Counted from the first letter of the stretch, positions 1 through 13,000 are shown. The stretch is DNA of 64,000 nucleotides from Lumbricus rubellus (GCA_945859605.1 OX243815.1:35457785-35521784), one strand, 5' to 3'. Made by a program: numbers and translations. The notes: generated by a model not told the origin, from the sequence alone.

Positions 1-44
1 GGGCGATATATAAATTTCCGAATTAATGAATGAATATATATGTA

Positions 45-1180
45 CCGTATTTTCGTGAATATAACACACACACACACGGGTATAACACGCACCAGAATAT
101 AACCCGCTACATTTTGCGGATTGAGTAAAAATTTAATTATGTAACACGCACCCGACTATAAGACGCACCCATTTCAGTGCGTCAAGATACACGTGAGTAC
201 TCGAACGCTAACGTTAATGTGACTCATGCATTATAATTCCGCCTGTGTATAGTCATTACTGGTTCAGTTACACGCAAATTAAAATCCATTTCATGAAAAT
301 CTTTTTGCAAAGGAAGATTCCTGCTAAAATTAATGTTTTAATAGAGACTACTCCATAAATGTAGAAGCTTCATTAGACATTTACTCGGGATTCGTAGAGG
401 GGTGGTCTCCCGTTGCCTTCCCCTCTGTGTTTTTAACGAGACACCATCTCCCTGCGTTGCCGAGTTCCGTCATCCGTCCTTCAGGATCTTCTCCTCTGGG
501 TTCTCGCATATACCGGCGAGAACTCGGTCGCCCACCACGCACTTGGGTTTTCTTGGGGTGATGAAACGGCTTGTAGTCGGGTGTGTGTTATATAATTCAA
601 TTTTTACTCAAAGAAGGCCCAGCGACACTGGACAGCCGAACCTGCCTAGGGGCAGAGAACCAGAAGAAGAAGACTATATAAATATAATGATTTACCCGAA
701 GCGCGAATTACCTAGTTTCCGAAATTCCGATTCTTTGCTGGCACTGTCAGGGTCTTCACAAGGTAAGGTCTTCGTCGATTAAAAATCATAGTAAGTACTA
801 TCGGAGTGAATAATTTGATAGGAAGGCTTTGACATAAGCCGTTTCATCAAGAAAAGTGATCTCGTTAAAAGTATTTTTAGCGAATTTGTGTATGCACCCA
901 TCGTATCATTTTTTCGACAATCCAAGTTATATTGAAGCAAGAATTTATTTAATCAACCCACTTCCATAATACCCTATCGTTTCATCGACGTCCATGCCTT
1001 CGCATTGTAGGTAAAAAACTTTTTATGGCAGTTTCTAACCATGACCTGAAAATAATCTGGTAAGAAATTTGGCTGTTTAAAAAATAAATTGTATAACACG
1101 CCCACGAGTATACCACACGGGTCAGGTGCGTGGTTTGTAAAACTTTGTATAACCCACAGGTTATATTCACGAAAATACGG
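45..1180. mobile_element. TA-flanked DNA transposon with CCGTATTTTCG ends
   Basis: Perfect inverted ends: CCGTATTTTCGTGAATAT at 45 and its complement ending at 1180, both flanked by TA. No transposase was recognised. Inside, TGATGAAACGGCTT recurs inverted at about 559-572 and 836-849, and about 600-690 carries the 3' tail of an RTE-type LINE (CCTGCCTAGGGGCAGAGAAC) like that after 22859. It is therefore a composite. The superfamily is uncertain; TA duplication fits Tc1/mariner/pogo. Confidence 0.75.
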
Positions 1181-1211
1181 TATATATATATGTATATATA
1201 TATATATATAT

Positions 1212-1470
1212 ACTAGGTTAAGGTCAAACTTAGTGTTCCTCAGGGCTGTGTATTAGGTCCTCCTCCCTAGCTTCTGTATACAGCTGATATTCCAACCATA
1301 TATTCTCCAAACACTTGTTGCATTCGTCCTTGGTTCTCCCTCTGCTCAACCTGCTCGCATTGATGCGCTCTCTTTCGAGACTTGAACCTCTAACCATCTC
1401 TTACCGAATTTCACTGATTGGTGTGCACTGTGAGAAGTGCTTTATAAATTTATATGTACCATACAAAACA
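1212..1470 (+). mobile_element. CR1/L2-type LINE fragment
   Basis: About 1212-1300 encodes VKLSVPQGCVLGPP and LYTADIPT, the VPQGxxLGP motif of non-LTR reverse transcriptase, with disruptions. The 3' part ends GTGCACTGTGAGAAGTGC at about 1422, a tail also seen on the minus strand at 32430-32470. Confidence 0.65.
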
Positions 1471-1512
1471 AATAAAATATCTCCAAACAATCCATGTCAT
1501 TGATACATCTTG

Positions 1513-1740
1513 TGGGGCGTGGTGGTGTAGTGGTGGCGTCGTTGCCTTCGAGCCGGAAGGTTCGAGGTTCGAATCCACCTGACCGCGTAAGGACCTTGGG
1601 CAAGTCCTTCACTCACAATTGCTCAGCGCTTCGGCGTGAAACTCCGATGCAGTGTCCGCTCTGCATCGGGAGCGCCTCTGAGTAGCGAGAGCTTGAAGGG
1701 GCGCTATAACAAGTGCGCATACAAACAAATACAAACAAAT
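1513..1740 (+). mobile_element. tRNA-derived SINE, family A
   Basis: A tRNA-like head (A box GTGTAGTGGT, B box GGTTCGAATCC), the core ACCTTGGGCAAGTC, and a hairpin-forming tail with AAGGGGCGCTATAACAAGTG and A-rich CAAACAAATA repeats. Other copies: 8820-9054, 35977-36186, 40741-40953, and a diverged one at 5524-5719. Confidence 0.85.
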
Positions 1741-1839
1741 CTAGAGCTTTCAGGCTGAGGCTATAAAAAAGATTGAACTTTAACCTCCAACTTCTGGACT
1801 CATATTCAGGCGGTGTCTTAACTTATGTGCTGACTAAGC

Positions 1840-2257
1840 CAGTGCCGGATTAACTTTTTAGAGGCCTGGCGCAAACAATGCAACAAAACTAAAGTAGGCC
1901 CTCTATCCAATCAAATTATCCAAAAATGGGTAAAAATTAATTATATAGAAAAACATACTTTAATAATTTATGAACACAAAATGAAGCTATGATAGGATCA
2001 TTACAGTAACCTACACAATTAATTAGTACGTCATCATTATAGTAGTAGTACTGTAGAAGTCCTGTTTTTATAATGCCACCAAAGTTTATATGCAGTGCTT
2101 GTTTTAGAAATTAAACATTTTAAATAAGCCGGACTGTGACTCGTATAAACAAATTCGATCAGATAATCGGATTTCTCAATGTTTTTTTTTAAATTTTGAC
2201 CCCCGAAAGAAGGCCTGGCGCAAGTGCGCCAGTTGCGCCATAGTTAATCTGGCACTG
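1840..2257. mobile_element. hAT-like miniature element, TSD GACTAAGC
   Basis: Ends CAGTGCCGGATTAAC and GTTAATCTGGCACTG; GACTAAGC at 1832-1839 and 2258-2265 is a perfect 8-bp target duplication. No transposase. AGGCCTGGCGCAA occurs inverted near both ends. Confidence 0.88.
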
Positions 2258-2360
2258 GACTAAGCGCATGGTTGTGACTAACAAAGATGTCTCTTAGATT
2301 TTCACAAGATGCACCCAAAGGACCACTTAACCAAGTCAGCACCTAAATCGTGGTTATAGT

Positions 2361-2508
2361 CAGGGCTTTAAGTGTGCCTGGACGGTCATGGACGGTGACC
2401 AGGCACTTATTTTCAAATCTGAACGCCATCCTCCCTCTTATTAGGCTGGCACAGCATGGAAAGGTATAAGGCCGTCCAGGTACTTCTTTTTTTAAATTTT
2501 AAGCTCTG
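2361..2508. mobile_element. hAT-like miniature element, TSD GTTATAGT
   Basis: 148 bp, ends CAGGGCTTTAAG and TTTTAAGCTCTG, with GTTATAGT at 2353-2360 and 2509-2516. A relative with the same GGACGGTCATGGACGG motif ends at 7291. Confidence 0.85.
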
Positions 2509-3053
2509 GTTATAGTAAATGGGCATGTCCAAGAGATATTAATAGGCAGTTGGCCGCATACGCTAATAAACAACGATATAAATACGGTTGCATCCCCGTG
2601 TAAATATTTCTCTGGTGGTACATTATATAATTATATCCAAATCTAAATGTGTCTTGTCACACATTAAAGGCATTTTGTGACAGCAGAAGCAAAAAGTATA
2701 AATAAGCTCATCCCACAGTCAGCGGAATTAACTATGGTGCCTACAAAACATACTTTGACATAAGACACTGTTGTGCATACTGATTAGTTGCCAACTAGCC
2801 AGATTTAGTCAGTGTCTAAGACTTACCATAGGGTCATGAATACTCTGGTGATCAACAATTAATCATGCTAGAGTATCTCTTCCTCTGGAGCTGACTATAA
2901 AACTGACCTGCTTTTAGAAGTTCACTTGAGAGATGACTGAACCATGTGTGTGTGTGTGTTCAAAAGTCATCACTTTGGAACACCGATAAACTTGGCTGTC
3001 ACATATGTTTGAGGCAGATGAGTTTTGCAATAATTGATAATTTGCTGCTTTAG

Positions 3054-3180
3054 ATATATGATTGACAAAGAGAAAGATGGACCTCTGATTTCAATGGACG
3101 TCAAGGATTTCATTCTGACTGTTGGTGCACGGTCTCCAACTCCTGGTGGCGGAAGTGTGGCTGCTCTCACGGCAACTCTC
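3054..3180 (+). CDS. FTCD: FTCD exon with the GGGS loop
   Basis: The acceptor is CTTTAG and the donor GTGAGC; it enters in phase 1 and leaves in phase 0. It encodes YMIDKEKDG, then [20 protein letters not shown], the conserved start of the cyclodeaminase domain. No start codon is used: the first codon is split with an exon outside the window. Confidence 0.93.
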
Positions 3181-3334
3181 GTGAGCCATGCTTTTTGCAT
3201 TATCCTGCCTCATCGACTAAGTATTGACTTATATCACACTGTGTAAATAGTGCATCTATGGCAGTTCAAAGAAAGCTTGACAGTTGGAAGAAGCTGATTA
3301 CATTAGCTACATTGGTAAGAGCGCATACTTCTGC

Positions 3335-3399
<65 letters not shown>

Positions 3400-3570
3400 A
3401 GGGAGGGAGGGAGGGAGGGAGGGAGGGAGGGAGGGAGGGAGGGAGGGAGGGAGGGAGGGAGGGAGGGAGGGAGGGAGGGAGGGAGGGAGGGAGGGAGGGA
3501 GGGAGGGAGGGAGGGAGGGAGGGAGGGAGGGAGGGAGGGAGGGAGGGAGGGAGGGAGGGAGGGAGGGAGG

Positions 3571-3601
<31 letters not shown>

Positions 3602-4657
3602 CATGCAGATAACGACTCACTTCCGAAGGTAGCTCAGTTCAAAGATTTAAATCTTTATGATTAGTCCAGTTCTTGCACACGACCTAAATGGTGTTGCATC
3701 CATTGAAATGGGCAATCAAATCATTTTAAAATGAGCAGTGTTAATGCCATAATTTGCTGTCGTTGTATAAAATCGTGCAGTGTACATTTACAAACTGTTT
3801 ACTGTTATACAGTGTGTATCTACGTTATTTGATGTGATTACTGTAATATTTGAATCATAATGGTGCCGAATCTGCAGAGGTGTATGGCAGGCCAGGCCCA
3901 CTGAGGCTCAGGTCTCTTTTTAGCACCAGTGGACAAAGTGTATGACTGTATATAGGGTGCGATCTTGGTGAATAAATTTTACTAGCCTGACTTTACTGAC
4001 AGTGATGTGGTTGTGCTGCTTGTAAATGTTAGAGGCTCTGTTTGCTGGCATTGGAGATCATGGTTGTGGGCCATCCACTCGTTTAGTAGCCTGCCTTTCT
4101 CATTTCTCCCATATTTTGACTTCATAACTGAACAGTTTTTATTCAATTCCCTTAACTGCATCGATTCAGTTTAAAGTTCTCTCTTATAGCTAAAGGTGGG
4201 GTTTTGGTCAATCTCCTGCTCTGCACTACCTTTGCGATCTTATTATATCTCTGCTCCCTCTGGACTTCCTCTTTGCTCTTTAGACTGAAGTCATGACCTT
4301 CTAGTACCTTAGTCTTGGACTGCCATGGCAAGACATCATGCCTATGTCTCTGTTGGCCTTTTGCTGAGGAATGACTCTCCTGATATAACTTGTGCTGAGA
4401 TCTTATATGGGAACACTATAGGCTTGCTGTTTCTACTCATTCACTTAAGAATTTTATTTCATAGCCCTTTGACTTGCCAGCGCGCTTTAAAGCGCGCTTT
4501 TCTATAAGGATGTATTTCGACCGCATATTTACATATATACATACATATACATACATGTATACATACATATATACATACATATATACATACCCGGTACATA
4601 CATATAATATGCATACATACATACATACATGCAATCATAGATATATACGTACATATA

Positions 4658-4693
<36 letters not shown>

Positions 4694-4845
4694 CATACAT
4701 ACATATATACATACATACATATATACATACATACATATATACATACATACATATATACATACCCGGTACATACATATAATATACATACATACATACATAC
4801 ATGCAATCATACATATATACGTACATATATACATACATACATACA

Positions 4846-4879
<34 letters not shown>

Positions 4880-5077
4880 CATACATACATACATACATGC
4901 ATATATATATATACATACACACATACATACATATATACATACATACTTACACATATATATACACATATATACATACGAACATACATACATACATACACAT
5001 ATATACATATATATACACATATATAAATATATACATACATACACATACATACATACATACATACATACATACATACA

Positions 5078-5110
<33 letters not shown>

Positions 5111-8100
5111 GCATACATACATACATACATACATACATACATACATACATACATACATACATACATACATACATACATACATACATACATAGGCCTACCT
5201 TTTCTTGTAAAAACAATAGGGCAAGTCAAAGGGTTAAGGTATTCTTTACACTGGGAGTGCCTCTGATTTCGTTGCACTGTAAGAGGTGCTTTATACATCT
5301 TTGATGGGAGCAGACTAGAATAAGCCAAATGACTGCAACATGACTATGTCATGTCCATCAAACTGCCATGGGACATACTGGATGTAATGTGTAAATGTAA
5401 CTTCTCTGTTGAGTGCACAGATTTTGGATGGGAAATTTCTATGATATCGCATCAAATGAGTCATTAAGTTGTTCAGACCAGCTATTCACTGATTTTATGT
5501 ATTTATTCCTTGCCTTCGCTATAGCTCTCCTTCAAGCTCTCAACTCAGAGGCACTCCCAACTACAGCGTGGACACCACATCAGAGTTTCAAGCCGAAGTG
5601 CACGAACAATTTTGAGTGAAGGACTTGCTCAAGGTCCTTACGTGGTGACTTGAGGTGGATTTGAACCTGGAATCCTCCGCTCCAAGGCATCGAACCCACC
5701 ACTGCACCACCGAGCCTCACATTCACTCTGATGACATTCAAGTATGTGTGTCCATTGCCATACAGCAGATGCAGTGGGCTCTGTTGGGCTAATAGGCTCC
5801 GCCATTGATGTCCTTTCTACCTGGATAGCTTCAAATCCATTACTTTTGAACCCATCTAAAACCCAGTTCATTTGGCTTGGCAGGCTCAGACAGCGGGCCT
5901 GTCTAGACCTGCACCTATTGGCTGAAACCATTCCCATATTGCTTTCTCGCATACTGCGCGCGACCTTGGGGTGACCATGAACTTAGACTAGAATACGGGA
6001 ACGAAAAATGCGCTCCTCCAGTACATTCTGGATTGAGGTCAGGACTGTTGGGCAGCCACAGCTGCCGGATGAAGCCCCAAACCTGTGTCTCCCGGGACAG
6101 CTACAATCCTACTACATCTACGGTTGTGTGTCTGTGAACAAGGAGGACATTTTGAACATCGGCTGTTGCTAAACTTCACTTCCTTTCGGCTATTGCAAGT
6201 CTCAATGCAAGAATGGTCGTGGTGATAGGAGCTAAGCCAAAGAAGCAATTTGCAAGAAAGTCGCTTCAGGAGAACAACATGGTCGTCGTCTGTATGAAAT
6301 GCAGCATTTACATCAAACAGTGATTCGATGATGTAAGATCGGTTTCTCGCTTTAACATATATAGCTTGAGGAGTTGTGCTTGAGTTGTGTTTGTTCGAAA
6401 GGTTGTCTTAGGTTGATGGGCTGTAAATGTGTAGTCTGTCTGTTTAGGGTGCAGCTCTGGGTGCAATGGTTGGCTTCTTAACATATGGCAACAAGAAATT
6501 CCATCACCTCGACGGTCGGATGAGGCATCTGCTAGCGCCTATGTACAAAACCATGAAAGACCTAATGACGTTCGTTGATGCAGATGCTGCTGCTTTTAAT
6601 GATTACATGGTATGAAGAAATTCCTTTGTCTTATCTGCCAGATTTCAGGATCCATATGCTTAGCAGTGCTAGTAATGTTTCAAAAGAACCTGATATGTAT
6701 AGAAAATATCTTTGCATCTGGGATTAGTTTCCATGTTCGATCTGGAGGTTCATAATATCTTCTGTTTGAACACTGTTGATTTAATTCCAACATCACGTTT
6801 GATAGTGGGAAACATTGACATAGACTCTGTATGATTTTACTTGGAGTGCAGACAGAACCAGTATAATGACTCGGAGATCTATACCGTAGATACTTGAGTA
6901 TAACGCGAGTTGTTTAGGTTGAATTTCCGAGCAGCAATTGGGGTAGTCGCGGTATATTCGAGACAAGTTGTAACTTAACTTTTATTACACAAAATATTTT
7001 ACTTGTTGAAGTCATTTGATGCTTTTTAACTGACATTGGATGGTCGCAGATTGTTATTGCCCACCACCATAGTTTGTGTGCATGGTTATCTGCAACAGAT
7101 TTGCATCCCAGTAGATCCGATATGCTGGTTCCCCTGCAGTCCTTATTGCGACTTGACCAATCAATGCGAAAATTATAAAGGCCCCTTACATTTTCAGGTG
7201 TGTTGACCAAATAAGTGTCAGGATGGCATAGAGATTTGAAAATAAGTGCCAGGACGCCGTCCATGACCGTCCTGCCACACTTTAAGCCCTGACTACATTG
7301 TCGCTCACATGTTGCAAGAAATTAAATAAATCAAATAAGAGCAGACTCTAAATTTGGTTGTATTTTATTTATTTGTAATATTACAAACAAAATGTCAGGT
7401 TTGCATAGATCTGTTTTGTAGTATTTAGTTATGAAGATCGAATTTTGCAGCATTTAGACATGGTTTTGGTCACATTTTGAATCAGATTTAATTACAAATA
7501 CTAAGGTTTGGCCCTCTAATTTCCTGAGAATTTCAAAAATTTTATACCTCGCGTTATATTCGCGTCTTGCACTTTTTGCCAATCTACCGGTAACTGCCAA
7601 AATGTTAAACCTCGCGGCATATTCGGGTGACGCTATACTCGTGTATCTACGGTATTCATTTTATAGAGCTCTTGCTGAAGGATTCAGCCAGTTACAATAG
7701 AAAAAATGGATAAAGAAAATTATTTAAAAAAATTCAATCCAATTGGTGCAAGTCAGACAGAGACTTATAAAACGTATAAAAATGAAGAATGCTGCTGCCT
7801 TTGTTGTTCGCCTTTTACATTATTCGAGTACTTTATAATCAGAGCCATAGTGTGATCTTTTCTTGAAAATATCACAGGATGAGAAGTGCAGCAACCAAGA
7901 GCTGCTAAGTGAAACTTAAAGACCAATTCTGGACTCACCAACAGGGTACTTAATGTGGAAGGATAGACGATTAAATATTGCAATTTAGAAAACTACGATT
8001 GGCTGAGAGATATCTTGGGTCATGTAGCTACCATATGTGGATTCTGATGACATTATGTTTCATTTAGTCATTGAGGATTACAGTGTTTAACTCTGACAAC

Positions 8101-10041
8101 CACTGACTGTCATTTGTTGCTCGGTTCTTATCAATTGTTTAGCATTGATCATCAAACTGTAAGACTGTTGAAAACAGGTTTCGACCATTTTTATCAGTTC
8201 AGAATTGACTAAACACATTTAGAGTTTTTTTGCGTAATTGATGAAGGATCTCAAGGAAATGCTGCCCTATATGGATCCTGATGTCACTACGTTTAACGAC
8301 TATTCGGTAACTTGTGTGTTTCCATCTTTTGTGATCTTCTGTGTGTTTCTGTTGTTTGTCAACACTGTGTACTGATTTCTCACACAAAATCTGCAATTGG
8401 ATCTTTCTGCTGAGCTGCTCAGCTGCATTTTTATTCATTGGCGAACACGCACATACTGTTCTTTGGTTGCTTAAGAATGTGATTTGTTTCATTAGTTGGA
8501 ATCTACAGCCTACGCTTGCCTATAAGTAAATTTTTTAACAACTTCGAAAGGCAAAGTTTGACTTGCAAGGATTAGTGCAATTTCATTGCAAAGTCAGTTA
8601 TTGTAAAGATCCGTCCCAGTGTGGCTGGGCAATATGGATGTCCAGTCTTCTGTAGAATTTGAGTACTGCAGTCTCCCAGGTACCACTTTGACAATGCAAT
8701 TCCCTGAAGTGAGTAAGGAATTATTCATGAAGATAAAGGCCTAAACGTTTTGGTAAAAAATCATGCAACGTACAAGAATTTATACAATATGCCATATTTA
8801 CTACAGTGAAACCTGAACTTTTATTTGTTTGTATGTGTTTGTATGTGCACTTGTTATAGCGCCCCTTCAAGCTCTCTCTACTCAGAGGCGCTCCCGATGC
8901 AGAGCGGACACTGCATCGGAGTTTCACGCCGAAGCGCTGAGCAATTGTAAGTGAAGGACTTGCCCAAGGTCCTTACGCGGCTTGAGGGTGGATTCGAACC
9001 TCGGACCTTCCGGCTCCAAGGCAACGACGCCACCACTAGACCACCGCGCCCCACGGTCTTTGGTCTAGAATTGAAATAGAAATAAAGAAGGAGAGAGATG
9101 CCTTGTAAAGTCAGAATTAGAAATAAATTTCTATTTTGCAGAAGAGTGTTATAGCTCTGAAATGCACTTTTCCAGATGAATTTCTGAAGATGCGTGTGAA
9201 ACAATTCAAGACATGTGACAAATTGCCTGTTCAGTTATCTGTTTGCATGCATTTGTATATTCTCCACATTTTGTGTGTGTACCATGACTAACTCGTTACT
9301 TACTGTCATAAGTTCAATTGTGGGAGGCACTTGGAGGTAACAGTGCTCTATTCTAGCGGAGTCTGGAGTGGCTTAAGGATTACATGGTGGTGATCAGTTG
9401 CAGGCAGACAGATCTCGGCAATTACTGACTAAGTTGCAATGTTGTCTCGATCCTTATTTATAAGATTGTGCTGAGTATTACGAGATATATCACTGGGAAT
9501 CTTTGGCCGTTTGTTACAATTGATTAACAAAAGAAATTTTTACCATATCAAATAAAAGAGCTGCTGACAAGTGCCTTAACCCTTTAACGACTGTTTTCCA
9601 AGACATTTTACTACACACTCGCCATTAAATGTTTTATGTTATTTGTCAGAAATGAATAACGAATTAATTCTTTACACATCAAATAAATATTTGTCAATAT
9701 AGACCAAAGAAATTGCTGTAGATTCTAAAAAATTACAATGGTAGGCAGCCTTATTCCAAGCATAGGTTCTTACTGTTCTCTTTTGACTAAAGTATCCCCG
9801 CAGTTTTCATTGTCACCGGTGAAAGTGAAGCTCTTTCTTCTCTGCATCTTGGAGAGTTTAACTCCCAACTGAAAGTTTAACTTTTCGAGCAGTGTTATCT
9901 TGCATTTAATCCTTGACCATCTCACCTGTGTCAATTGACATCATAATCACTTGCCACCTTAACCATATGCTGTCTTCTGTGGCCTGGCCTCTGAATTTTG
10001 ATGCTGCTCCAAAACTGTCACTTCAATGTCACGATAGAGGA

Positions 10042-10076
<35 letters not shown>

Positions 10077-13000
10077 GTGTGTGTGTGTATGTGCACTTGT
10101 CAAGCTCTCTTACTTAGAGAGCGACTGTTCACAAATTTTAAGATTTGGATTAGCTTGTTTGTGAGTGTAACGAGAATAGATACCACACTATGGCTCGCTA
10201 ATTAATGGAAACTATTCCCAGATTTCGAATCTGAAATCAGGTTACCAATTTGCATACTATCTGGTAATTTGTCGCAATGTGGGTCAATGCTCTAAATGTC
10301 AGCCAATCAACAAGACAATGTTTTATATAAAAATAATATTTGAATCATGAATATTAATATATCAACATATATAGTTAATGAATTCTATGTCTAGGGTCGT
10401 GGAAATGTCAGTTTAAATACAAGTCAACTTATTTACTTAAACCAGTGCTGAATAAAATAATTTTGAGGATTATTCCTATTATAATTACCCTCCCGCGTTG
10501 TATGTTCATGGCTGAAGCTGTAGATCGATACGGCCAATGCTTCTCGTCTTTTCTCCAAGCGCCGTTACCAATGGTTGTAGATGACTCTTTTCAGTTTCAT
10601 CGTCGATGCGCTTCACCGTGTTTTTCTGCTCGTAGGTAATTATTCTTCGATGTAGCTGTCTACGAATTGAAGACTATTTGTTCCTTTTCGTATTTACCGT
10701 TCAATTACCGATCGATATATCTTTTATAGTTTCACTGTCACTTCTCAATGTTGCGAGAAGTAACGCCGGAGTTCTACGAAATCCAATGAAGGTAGAATTT
10801 CAACGTCAATTACTTGTTAGTAATCCGCTATTACAATCTCTCACGTTTTACGAACTTCCAGATTTCTTGTCCATACTTTAGGACACTAAACTACCGGCTC
10901 CGTTGCTTTAATATCCGATCAAACAAATGTCACGAAATCGTCTAACAACATCTAGCGAATACTCATCGCCAATCAACCACCAACAATCCTCCTTAGACGG
11001 CCATTCCTTCTCGTCTCTCCTCCCGATCCAGCCCCTCTCGTACGCATGCGCAGCAGACGACTCTGATCCCAGCTTTCCATATGTAACCAACGCCGATCGC
11101 CGATCGTTGTAATATTCCGCAATGCTTTCCACTAATTTAATATATTTTGCCCCTAAGCACTGGTTATAGCACTGGTTGATTAATTAAACAGAACAATGTA
11201 ATAATTCTCGCTCGAATTATAAGCTAATCATTAACTAAGGCCTCTCCCTAACTTAACACATGTAATTACTAATCAACAATATATATATCAAAGTAAGAAC
11301 GTATGGGTGGGACCAAGGATATCGTTACAACAATCCCCCACAAACTAAAATTTGCTTCAAATTTTCCTTTCAATATCCTTATCATAACTACCCATACTTC
11401 TTATAATATTACTATTACTTAGCCATCTATACTAATATTTACACTATCTATAGCTACGCAATTATGCAACATTCTAATCAACATCAACATTTAACATCTA
11501 TTATGATATTTCATATTATATCACCTTTACCTTATCTATACTTTTAAATTACATTACATTTACACTGATTCACTTATTAATATTTCTTATTCTACTTACT
11601 CTAATCCTCGGCTTAAATAATCAGCCACTACATTGTCACTACCTTTGAGGTATCTAACCCTAAAGCTGTAATTCTGAAGCACTAGGTACCAGCGCATTAC
11701 TCTAGCATTTCTTATGCTACCAGTCTTTAAATATTGTAGTCGTAAGTGGTCAGTCTCTACAACAAATTCATGGCCATACAAGTAACGGTTGAACTTTTGA
11801 ATCCCCCAAACCATCGCTAGGCACTCTCTCTCCACCACAGAATAGTTCCTTTCGCTCTCACTAAACTTCTTACTTGCATAAGCTACTGGATGCATATTTC
11901 CCTTTCGATTCTGCCTCAGTACACATCCCATCGCCGTATTAAATGCATCCGTTCTCAAAGTGAATTCCACACCAATCTAGGGTAGCTTCAATATCGGTGC
12001 TTCCGGCAGAGCGTTCTTTAACTTCTTAAATGACCTTTTAAATTCCTCATTCCATTCTATTGTGATCTTTGCATTCTTTCTTGTCAACTCTGTTACTGGT
12101 CTCACATCAAATTTGACACTCCTTGGGTTCCAATGTCAACCTCGCTATCCTAACTCTCTTATAATTAACTTAAAGTTTACTTATTATGTATATATGTCAC
12201 CATCTTAACGCACGGAATTTATCCATCTGGTTATTCCATCCATGTAGCAACAATAGTAACTTGCCACCTACCTTGGTACTTTTAATATCTCGTATTTTGC
12301 TCAATTGACATATTATTTCTTCTTATTTAACTATTTCTCATTGCTTAACTGTCTTCCTATTTATCTAAGTGACTTATCTTAACATCACACTCAGACACTG
12401 TATTCTAATTAATCTCACCTAATTCTATTTACATTTATTTCTTAATTAAGTATTCTCCACAAGCTACTGTAAATTTCTATTTGCATCACTTCTCCTCATG
12501 TAATGACAGTCTAACCTGTTCATGTCTGACATGCTACATGTATCTCTCTTCACCTTCTTGTATAAATTTCAACGTCATGCCCTTTTGTGTTTCTAGTTCA
12601 CCCATGTGCTTCTTTCCAAAACTCCGTGCATCTGTATCTCCATAAGAATTCCACTTAACACCTTCTAATGTTTCAACTTCTCCACTGTAGTCTCTGCCAC
12701 TACTCCACCTATCCACTTTATTGTTAGGGTATGACCATCCTCTGTCATTCCATGACCAATTTTCCTTCTTGTTCACATCATTTCCTGCACCCCAGTTTCC
12801 ATTTCCATAACTTCCTCTGCACTTATCTTCCCAGAACTCTCTCTGCATTCTGTCTGACTGTTTCCATTTCCTCATTTCACATGATCTACCCTGGCCTGCG
12901 TCTTTCCTGTTGAATACTCGGGTTACATAATCTGTCCTTTTATTTTCCCAGTCTCTCCTGTCACAATGACTACCTCTGGCTTCAACTGATTCCGCCTTAC

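Larger units (their letters stand above)
1811..2830. repeat. unclassified TIR repeat, interrupted by two hAT-like elements
   Basis: Homologous in inverted orientation to the uninterrupted copy at 31463-31976 (shared segments include GGTGTCTTA, AAGAGATATTAATAGGCAGT and CAGCGGAATTAACTATG). The insertions at 1840-2257 and 2361-2508 are absent from the other copy. Confidence 0.75.

Noticed and set aside
402..782. 126-codon frame near the left end
   Set aside because: It crosses transposon interior and a LINE 3' tail and has no protein motif or splice support.
1513..1600. Possible tRNA gene
   Set aside because: The tRNA-like head belongs to a dispersed SINE with four further copies in the window; no intact cloverleaf.
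3266..3664. Long open frames on both strands (Pro/Ser/Leu or Arg/Glu/Gly repeats)
   Set aside because: Translations of the GA/GGGA microsatellite; no splice or conservation evidence.
4437..5328. Many Met/Tyr/Val/Cys or Thr/Tyr/Ile/His frames, up to 217 codons
   Set aside because: Every frame of an (ATAC)n tract lacks stops; not genes.
8220..8306. Longer version of the FTCD mini-exon starting at the ATTTAG acceptor
   Set aside because: An in-frame TAA just before the MKDL codons blocks it; only the 8247 start keeps the frame open.
10908..11132. 74-codon frame in each LTR as a possible accessory gene
   Set aside because: No known family, and its identity across the LTRs reflects recent duplication, not selection; an opposite-strand frame is equally conserved.
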